Shown here one piece after another: positions 58,186-64,000 of a stretch of 64,000 nucleotides of DNA. Source of the stretch: Myxococcales bacterium (GTDB lineage Bacteria; Myxococcota_A; UBA796; GCA-2862545); contig JAHQVJ010000031.1 in NCBI GenBank assembly GCA_019634415.1, positions 25,446-89,445 on the forward strand, written 5' to 3'. The position numbers were made by a program, and so were the translations under genes. The notes below the pieces were generated by a model that worked only from the letters and a program-made list of their open reading frames with translations, had not been told where the DNA came from and did not search any database. The number at the start of each line of letters is the position of its first letter. The first letter of the stretch is position 1.

Positions 58186-61100
58186 TCACCCTGTTCAGAG
58201 CCGTGGTGGACCATCCCGTCGCCACCACGATGATGTTCCTGGCGGCGCTCACCTTCGGGTTCGTGGGCTACCAGCGGCTGCCCGTGGAGCTGATGCCCGA
58301 CATCGGCTACCCCACGATCACCGTGCGCACGGCCTACGACGGCGCTGCTCCGCAGGAGGTGGAGAGCCAGGTGAGCCGCCCGGTGGAGGAGTCGCTGGCC
58401 ACGCTGGACGGGCTGGTGACGCTGGAGAGTCGCTCGAGGGCCGGCAGCAGCGACGTGGTGCTCGGCTTCGACTGGGGCACCGACATGGCCGCCACGTCGC
58501 AGACCATCCGTGAGTCCCTGCAGACGGTCTGGCTGCCCCAGGGCACCGATCGCCCCTTGATCCTGCGCTACGACCCCAGCCTCGATCCGTTCCTCCGCCT
58601 CGCGCTGTCGGCAGATCCGGAGGTGGAGGGGGCTCCCAGCGGCGACGCGGCGCTGTACCAGCTGCGCGACATCGCGGATCGAGAGATCAAGCGAGAGCTG
58701 GAGGGGCTGCCTGGTGTGGCGGCCGTGCGTGTGCAGGGTGGGCTGGAGCGGGAGATCCGCATCGAGGTGCGCGAGGACTGGCTCGCGGCCCGCCAGCTCA
58801 CGCTGCAACAGGTGCAGCAGGCGCTCGCCCAGGAGAACGTCAACATCAGCGGCGGCTCCATCATCGAGGGAGACGTCGAGTACTTGATCCGCACCCTGAA
58901 CCAGTATCGGGGCGTGGACGAGCTCGAGCAGGTGCGGATCCGGCGCGGCGACGGCGTGTTGGTGCCCCTGGTGGACGTGGCGATCCTGCACGAGGAGCAC
59001 CGGGAACGGCAGCTCGTCACGCGCATGAACGCCGGTGAGGCGGTGCAGCTGGAGGTCTTCAAGGAAGCCGACGCCAACGTGGTGGACGTGGCCCGGCGGG
59101 TGAAGGCGGTGCTCTACGGCGACGGCGTGCCTGCGCAGTGGGGCGGCTCGCCGGGGCTGGCGGGCCAGATGCCCGACGGTGTGTCGGTGGACGTGCTCGA
59201 GGACCAGGCGGCCTTCATCGAGCTGGCCGTGGGCAACCTGCAGAGCACGGCCATCCTCGGCGGCCTGCTCGCCGTGGGCGTGCTGTTCCTCTTCCTCCGC
59301 GACTTCCGCGCCACGGCCGTCGTGGGGCTTGCGATCCCGATCTCCGTGATCATCGGGTTCTCGCCGCTGTATCTACTCGGGGTGTCGCTGAACCTGATGT
59401 CCCTCGGCGGCCTGGCGCTGGGCGTGGGCATGCTCGTGGACAACGCCGTGGTGGTGCTCGAGGCCATCCACCGTCTGACCCAGGAGGGCCAGGAGCGGCG
59501 CGAGGCCGCGGTGAACGGAGCCGCCGAGATGGCCGCGGCCGTCACGGCGAGCACCCTGACCACGGTGGCCGTGTTCCTGCCCATCGCCTTCGTGGAGGGT
59601 GTGGCGGGAGAGCTGTTCGGCGACCTCGCCCTGGCCGTGGTCTCCTCGCTGCTGGCGTCGCTGGCCGTGGCGCTCCTCGCCGTGCCGATGCTCTCCGCGG
59701 TGGATCTGCTGTCGCCGTCGGACGTGGTGCCGCAGGGGTTGGTGGCGTCGCTGCAGCGCGAAGAGGGGGAGGGCCGCTTCGGGCAGCTGCGTCGGTTGGT
59801 GCGAGAGACGCTGCAGCCGGCGTTGCAAGACTGGCGCGACGCCAAGGCCTGGCATCGGCGGGCGCTCTGGCGGCGGCTGCTCTACCCCTGGAGCGTGGCT
59901 CGGCTGGTGGTGGCCGTGGTGGGGCGGGGCGGTGGTCTGGTCGGCATGGCCGTGCTCGCGTGGATGGTGTGGCCCGTGCTGTGGGTGTCCAACCGGGTCC
60001 TGCCCGTGGTGTCCCGCGTGAGCCTGGCCGCTGCCGAGCGCTTCGGTCGCGGCTACGACCGGGTGGCCGAGCGCTACAACGGCGTGATCCGCTCCGGGCT
60101 GTCCCGTGCGGGCACGGTGATGGGTGTGGTGGCGCTGCTGCTCGTGGCGGCCGTGGGGCTGGGCTCGCAGCTCGGCACCGAGCTCATCCCCGAGCTGCAC
60201 CAGGGGCGCTTCGCCGCCGAGCTGTCGCTGCCGGTGGGCAGCCCGCTGCAGCGCACGCTGGTACGGGTGGAGCAGGCCGAGACCCGGATCCTGGCCGTCG
60301 ACGGCGTGCAGTCCGTGTATGCGGTGGTCGGCTCCGATCCTCGGGTGGACAGTCGCTCCGATCGCGGGGAGCACACCGCCGAGCTGCGGGTGGTGCTCGA
60401 CGCCACCCATCAGGGGGCCGTGGCCGAGCAGCGCACCATGGACCGCGTGCGCGAGGCGCTGTCGGATCTGGAGCAGGTCGAGGTCAAGATGTCTCGCCCG
60501 GCGCTGTTCTCGTTCCGTACGCCGGTGGAGGTGGTGGTCTACGGCTACGATCTCGATCGCCTGCGGAAAGCCGGCGATGCGGTGGCGGCTCGGCTGTCTC
60601 GGGAAGAGGGCCTGCGCGACGTGCGCTCCAGCCTCGTGCGGGGGCATCCCGAGGTGCGCATCGCCTACGACCGCACCCGGCTGCATCGTCTCGGGCTCGA
60701 TCCGGCGTCGGTGGCCAACCAGGTGCGCGACAAGGTGCAGGGGGTGGAGGCCACCCGGATCCACCGCGGTGACGAGCGCATCGCGTTGCTGGTGCAGCTG
60801 GTGGAGCCCGATCGATCCTCGGTGGAGGATCTGCAGCGCATCAACATCAACCCCAACCTGCGTCCGTCGATCCCGCTCTCGGCGGTGGCGGACTTCGAGG
60901 AGGGGGTCGGTCCCAGCGAGATCCGGCGGGTGGATCAGCAGCGAGCGGTGGTGGTGAGCGCCAACCTGTCGGGCTTCGATCTGGGCTCGGCGGCAAGCTC
61001 CATCACCGCAGCGCTGTCCAGCTTGGGGCTGCCCGACGGGCTGCGCTGGGAGGTGGCAGGCCAGTCGCGCGAGATGGAGGCGAGCCTCGGATCGCTGCAG

Positions 61101-61667
61101 TTCGCCTTGGGCCTGGCCATCTTCCTGGTCTACGTGATCATGGCCAGCACCTTCGAGAGCCTGATCCACCCCTTCGTGATCCTGTTCAGCGTGCCGCTGG
61201 CGCTAGTGGGGGCGGTGGCGGGTCTGTTCGTGGTGGGGCAGGCCGTGAGCGTGGTGGTGCTCATCGGCGCCATCGTGCTCGCGGGGGTGGTCGTGAACAA
61301 CGCCATCGTGCTCGTCGACACCATCAACCGTCAGCGGGCCGACGGCATGTCTCGCGTGGCCGCCATTCGTCGTGCGGGGGCGCTTCGACTGCGGCCGATC
61401 CTGATCACCACGGCCACCACCGTGCTCGGACTGTTTCCCTTGGCCTTCGGCTTCGGGGCTGGCGCCGAGGTGCAGAGTCCCTTGGCCGTGACGGTGATCG
61501 GGGGGCTGCTCTCGAGCACCGGGCTCACGCTCATCGTGGTGCCCGTGTTCTACTTGTTGCTCGACGGGCTGCGCCCCGAGGGCCAGGTCAGCGACGACCG
61601 GGCGACGGCGGATCAGCCGCCGGTGCCCACCGTTCCCACGTCGGGGTCTCCGGCCGGCGCCGAGTAG
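58182..61667 (+). CDS. RND-family efflux pump permease
   Basis: The 1161-residue, inner-membrane, proton-driven pump of the AcrB/HAE-1 superfamily has two homologous halves with large periplasmic loops (VAFRTAYDGAAPQEVESQV-type porter domain in the first). TM4 has GLALGVGMLVDNAVVVLEAI, TM10 VVVNNAIVLVDTINRQ, and the end LIVVPVFYLLLDG. A linker and an extra hydrophobic pair near residues 560-610 make it longer than typical HAE pumps. GTG 58182 overlaps the adaptor stop (GTGA), so the genes are coupled. The 3' end overlaps the convergent VWA gene by 55 bases. The substrate is unknown. Confidence 0.93.
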   Translation: MITLFRAVVDHPVATTMMFLAALTFGFVGYQRLPVELMPDIGYPTITVRTAYDGAAPQEVESQVSRPVEESLATLDGLVTLESRSRAGSSDVVLGFDWGTDMAATSQTIRESLQTVWLPQGTDRPLILRYDPSLDPFLRLALSADPEVEGAPSGDAALYQLRDIADREIKRELEGLPGVAAVRVQGGLEREIRIEVREDWLAARQLTLQQVQQALAQENVNISGGSIIEGDVEYLIRTLNQYRGVDELEQVRIRRGDGVLVPLVDVAILHEEHRERQLVTRMNAGEAVQLEVFKEADANVVDVARRVKAVLYGDGVPAQWGGSPGLAGQMPDGVSVDVLEDQAAFIELAVGNLQSTAILGGLLAVGVLFLFLRDFRATAVVGLAIPISVIIGFSPLYLLGVSLNLMSLGGLALGVGMLVDNAVVVLEAIHRLTQEGQERREAAVNGAAEMAAAVTASTLTTVAVFLPIAFVEGVAGELFGDLALAVVSSLLASLAVALLAVPMLSAVDLLSPSDVVPQGLVASLQREEGEGRFGQLRRLVRETLQPALQDWRDAKAWHRRALWRRLLYPWSVARLVVAVVGRGGGLVGMAVLAWMVWPVLWVSNRVLPVVSRVSLAAAERFGRGYDRVAERYNGVIRSGLSRAGTVMGVVALLLVAAVGLGSQLGTELIPELHQGRFAAELSLPVGSPLQRTLVRVEQAETRILAVDGVQSVYAVVGSDPRVDSRSDRGEHTAELRVVLDATHQGAVAEQRTMDRVREALSDLEQVEVKMSRPALFSFRTPVEVVVYGYDLDRLRKAGDAVAARLSREEGLRDVRSSLVRGHPEVRIAYDRTRLHRLGLDPASVANQVRDKVQGVEATRIHRGDERIALLVQLVEPDRSSVEDLQRININPNLRPSIPLSAVADFEEGVGPSEIRRVDQQRAVVVSANLSGFDLGSAASSITAALSSLGLPDGLRWEVAGQSREMEASLGSLQFALGLAIFLVYVIMASTFESLIHPFVILFSVPLALVGAVAGLFVVGQAVSVVVLIGAIVLAGVVVNNAIVLVDTINRQRADGMSRVAAIRRAGALRLRPILITTATTVLGLFPLAFGFGAGAEVQSPLAVTVIGGLLSSTGLTLIVVPVFYLLLDGLRPEGQVSDDRATADQPPVPTVPTSGSPAGAE

Positions 61668-62653
61668 GGCGCGATCTCGTACTCCACGACGATCTCGCTG
61701 CCTCGCGGCGGCACCTCGTCGCCGTGGAACAGCAGCACCCAGTGCTGCTGGTCGTAGGTCCAGCCGTTTCCGTTGCCCTCGGGGATGTCCCGGCCGTTCA
61801 CGCGCACCTCGAGGGTCTCCGGATTGGCCGAGTGGGTGAGCTTGAACTGTCGCAAGATCCCGAGGGCGTTCACGCCCAGCTCCTCGAGGATCGGGCCCCA
61901 GTCGGGCTCGCAGATCCGGTGGAGCGTGCCGCCCGTCTGGAACACGGCCTCGGCGTAGCGGAAGCCCGGGCGCGTGTTGTCGCCACAGCTGCCGTCGAAG
62001 GGGGCGATGATCGCGCCGATCTGGACGTCCGTGAAGTTCTTGGCGGCGTTGATGCGCAGCAGCAGGTCGTCGACGGGGATCAGCTCGTCTCGCTGCGTGT
62101 AGCAGGTGGTCGGTAGCCCTTCCTCGATCTGGTCGAGGCGGCCGTAGTCGCTGCAGTCGTCTTCGTCGCTCACGATGACCACCAGCAGGTTGGCGTCGGT
62201 GCGGAGGAAGCCCACGTTGTAGAGCAGCAGCATGTGCGACGACAGGGCCACCGCGGCTGCTTGCAGACCCTTCTCCTTGTCGGAGCCGCCCGTGCCCAGG
62301 GTGACCCGCTCCCGGAAGGCCTCGACGTAGTCGTCTTCCGTGGTGAGGAACGGCGGGTTGCCGATCAGTCGCCCGGCGTTCGGATCGTCGGTGTCTTGGC
62401 TCGTGCTGATCACGCCGATGTGGAAGCTCGTGCTCTCCACCTCGAGCTGGCGCGTGAAGGAGCGGAAGCCCTCCGCCAGCGCCTTCTGCTCGTTGGCCAT
62501 CGACGCCGAGTCGTCCACCACGAACAGGATGTCGACCTTGTCCGTCGGCACCTGCTCGAAGACGTCCACCCAGTCCTGGGTGAAGAAGTTCTGCTCGTTG
62601 CCACATCCGGTCGCCGCGAACAATGCGGTTGTCAGCAGCACGGATCGAAGCAT
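61613..62653 (-). CDS. Von Willebrand A lipoprotein, copy 2
   Basis: The protein has 346 residues. ATG 62653 with GGAGAG opens a lipoprotein signal (MLRSVLLTTALFAATGC). The VWA MIDAS motif is DILFVVDDSASMANEQ, and the later VVIVSDEDDCSDY strand and C-terminal beta domain (ETLEVRVNGRDIPEGNG, HGDEVPPRGSEIVVEYEI) match copy 1 at 43557. Extra cysteines (TTCYTQ, GSCGDN, HRICEPDW) may form disulfides. It is probably an envelope-anchored binding protein. Two copies 17 kb apart suggest an expanded family in this organism. Confidence 0.85.
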   Translation of the reverse strand: MLRSVLLTTALFAATGCGNEQNFFTQDWVDVFEQVPTDKVDILFVVDDSASMANEQKALAEGFRSFTRQLEVESTSFHIGVISTSQDTDDPNAGRLIGNPPFLTTEDDYVEAFRERVTLGTGGSDKEKGLQAAAVALSSHMLLLYNVGFLRTDANLLVVIVSDEDDCSDYGRLDQIEEGLPTTCYTQRDELIPVDDLLLRINAAKNFTDVQIGAIIAPFDGSCGDNTRPGFRYAEAVFQTGGTLHRICEPDWGPILEELGVNALGILRQFKLTHSANPETLEVRVNGRDIPEGNGNGWTYDQQHWVLLFHGDEVPPRGSEIVVEYEIAPYSAPAGDPDVGTVGTGG

Positions 62654-62668
62654 GGGGCTCTCCAAGGC

Positions 62669-63169
62669 TTAGGCCAGGCCGCGCTCGTCGAGGATCTCTT
62701 GGGCGACCTCGACGGCACGCCGCATCGACTTCTCGAACTCCGCCACCACCGCCTTCTCGATCTGGCGGCCGACCAATCGTACCCGCACCTCGATGTCACC
62801 GTCGACAACACGGTGACAGGTGCCATCGTCGAGGGCGGTGCAGGTGGTGGATCCGGACACCTGCACGCGATCGGGCATGGCCTCCAGCGTGACGGTCCAG
62901 TCGAGCCGGCTGGCGTCGGGATCGTAGCGGTTCTCCTGGATGTAGGAGAGCTTCTTCGCGCCCAACACCTTTGCCGCCATGGCGGGCAGCTCCCGGTTGG
63001 GCTCGGTGCGGATCCGGCGGATCACCACGTTGCCTTCGGTGCGCTCCTCCAGGATCTCCTGCTGGATGTCGGCGCGCGCGGCGAGGCGCTCCCGGTACTC
63101 GGGGGAGTCGAACACCTCCCACACGGTGGCGGGATCGGCGGGTAGCTCGTTTTCCACATACAGCTTCAT
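62669..63169 (-). CDS. DUF2505-family protein
   Basis: The protein has 166 residues. ATG 63169 follows AGAGG; earlier in-frame residues do not look protein-like. It fits the DUF2505 family, whose fold is START/Bet v1-like: MKLYVENELPADPATVWEVFDSPEYRERLA as the first strand-helix, then long strands (WTVTLEAMPDRVQVSG, GDIEVRVRLVGRQIEKAVV) and a C-terminal helix. This fold usually binds a hydrophobic ligand. The function of DUF2505 is not known. It ends 15 bases before the VWA gene starts on the same strand. Confidence 0.8.
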   Translation of the reverse strand: MKLYVENELPADPATVWEVFDSPEYRERLAARADIQQEILEERTEGNVVIRRIRTEPNRELPAMAAKVLGAKKLSYIQENRYDPDASRLDWTVTLEAMPDRVQVSGSTTCTALDDGTCHRVVDGDIEVRVRLVGRQIEKAVVAEFEKSMRRAVEVAQEILDERGLA

Positions 63170-63262
63170 GCCAACCTCTGGAACGGTGCAGACGTAGCCT
63201 GGCAGGATGTGGTTTGCCTCCATCGCGTGTCGCCTTGGGGTGTGGTGCTCGGGAGGTGTTCC

Positions 63263-63802
63263 ATGCCCGCTGGGCAGGTCCATCGTCAGATCGAGGAGGA
63301 ACTCCAGAGGAGGTGGCCCGATGCGCTGTGTCATCCCTCCGAGTTCGGGGAGGCGAGCTACTTCGTGGAGGTGGCCACGGGCTGGCCGACGCTGGTGGGG
63401 GAGGTCGTGCCGGGCAGCGAGCAGGTGACCTACCTTCGTGACGGGACCTACTTCGTGACCCGTGCCTTGACGTCGGTACCGCGTGACGTGGCCCTCGCCG
63501 AGCTCGCCGGCAACCTGGAGGAGTCGGCTCGTCGGGAAGGCCGACACGGCCAGGTGTCGTGGGCGTGGGTCGAGGGAACCCCCATCGTCGAGGGCGGGCC
63601 CGTGGGAGAGCTGCACGCCCTGTCGTACGGGGACGTCGTGGTGGAGGTCCGGTGGATCTGCTCGGAGGAATCGGCGATCCTCGAGGATATCTCGACGTCT
63701 GCCGGCTGGCGTTCGGTCGAGATGGACGTGCCCACGGCCATCCTGGAGGTGCTTACCGCCACCGAGGTAGATCGTGACTACAGCGCCAATCGACGAAGTT
63801 GA
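63263..63802 (+). CDS. Conserved-looking protein of unknown function
   Basis: The protein has 179 residues. ATG 63263 follows GGGAGGTG six bases upstream, while an earlier start would add a poor, Cys-rich sequence. It is a soluble, acidic, strand-rich protein without a signal peptide (YFVEVATGWPTLVGEVVPGSEQVTYL, LHALSYGDVVVEVRWICSEE). No family is recognised. It is divergent from the DUF2505 gene with a 93-base spacer. Its stop codon (63800-63802) lies inside a palindromic repeat, which may terminate its transcript. Confidence 0.6.
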   Translation: MPAGQVHRQIEEELQRRWPDALCHPSEFGEASYFVEVATGWPTLVGEVVPGSEQVTYLRDGTYFVTRALTSVPRDVALAELAGNLEESARREGRHGQVSWAWVEGTPIVEGGPVGELHALSYGDVVVEVRWICSEESAILEDISTSAGWRSVEMDVPTAILEVLTATEVDRDYSANRRS

Positions 63803-63816
63803 TTGGATGCTGTAGT
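63777..63816. repeat. Palindromic repeat, copy 3, over the 3' end of the preceding gene
   Basis: ACTACAGC and GCTGTAGT are the outer arms, then CCAATC/GATTGG, separated by the core CAATCGACGAAGTTGATTG (63787-63805), which matches copy 2 (9424-9442) at 17 of 19 bases. The outer arms differ from copies 1 and 2 but still pair, so the stem is maintained. It contains the stop codon of the upstream gene. Confidence 0.7.
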
Positions 63817-63836
63817 GAGCGACGGGCCCGTGGGGC

Positions 63837-63898
63837 TCGATGTGCGCGACGCCCATTTCCGTCGTTCGATGGCCGTGTTCCTGCGGCGCGCACATCGA
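63837..63898. repeat. 12-bp inverted repeat with 38-base spacer
   Basis: TCGATGTGCGCG (63837-63848) and CGCGCACATCGA (63887-63898) are perfect complements in the region after the last complete gene. The enclosed bases have no open frame of note. Beyond it, up to 64000, a GTG at 63990 with GGAGG just upstream may begin another gene that leaves the window. I see no other feature there. Confidence 0.5.
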
Positions 63899-64000
63899 TT
63901 ATGTCCCGGAGGGTCGGAGCGACCAACGGTAGGACAGCGCGGTCGACTTCGTCGAGCGCAGTTGTAGTGTGGGTGGGCAGGGAGGATCCGTGGACGCACA

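Overview
The window is a gene-dense, very GC-rich bacterial chromosome segment. The most likely source is a member of Myxococcota or a close deltaproteobacterial relative. Supporting signs are a calcium-repeat protein ending in a MYXO-CTERM-like tail (4730-5998), about a dozen predicted lipoproteins, a Ser/Thr-kinase-like protein, FG-GAP and von Willebrand A surface proteins, a winged-helix/ATPase regulator pair, and a TIR-domain and a caspase-like protein. I see no rRNA, tRNA, CRISPR array, insertion sequence, integrase or phage gene. It reads as ordinary chromosome with strand switches every one to three genes and many convergent neighbours whose 3' ends overlap.

Layout. 1-3141 (+): the end of a concanavalin-like protein, a MarR regulator with an NTF2-like exported protein, a membrane protein, and a hybrid histidine kinase whose ATPase domain is degenerate. 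3131-13409 (-): an arylsulfotransferase-like lipoprotein, the calcium-repeat protein, an archaeal-type ValRS, a small lipoprotein, DNA polymerase I and a three-FKBP lipoprotein. 13465-17717: a MauG-type dihaem peroxidase (+), an aldo/keto reductase fused to a polynucleotide-kinase domain and a degenerate HAD domain (-), and a Ser/Thr pseudokinase (+). 17734-21021 (-): a DUF444-SpoVR-acidic protein operon. 21176-28500: an FG-GAP lipoprotein, two c-type cytochromes and a DUF389 membrane protein. 28511-32165: two divergent paralogous winged-helix/ATPase regulators and a TIR transmembrane protein. 32185-33267: dinB.

33310-40200 is the most system-like region. It holds three CsgG/FlgO-like exported proteins and an exported caspase-like protease with TPRs, which directly follows one of the CsgG-like genes. 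40316-49470 carries a Nif3 protein, a MarR/DOMON pair, an aldehyde dehydrogenase, a VWA lipoprotein, the divergent lspA/lgt lipoprotein-maturation pair and comEC. 49563-56813 holds a PilP/GspC-like lipoprotein, an ArnT-like glycosyltransferase, a gluzincin-like protease, a histidine-kinase-like protein lacking its phospho-acceptor, an MFS transporter, a frame-disrupted gene and a large unknown protein. 56923-63802 holds an RND adaptor and pump, a second VWA lipoprotein, a DUF2505 protein and an unknown protein.

Themes. Cell-envelope export dominates, and the genes that acylate and process lipoproteins lie in the same window as about a dozen probable clients. Three separate signalling proteins look catalytically damaged (2083, 16251, 52799). 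Three copies of a palindromic repeat share a 19-base core, and each abuts or overlaps a gene 3' end or intergenic space. The MarR site pair, the TTGTCGCAG motif and several palindromes in divergent promoters are candidate operators. All functional calls come from reading motifs; no database search was run.
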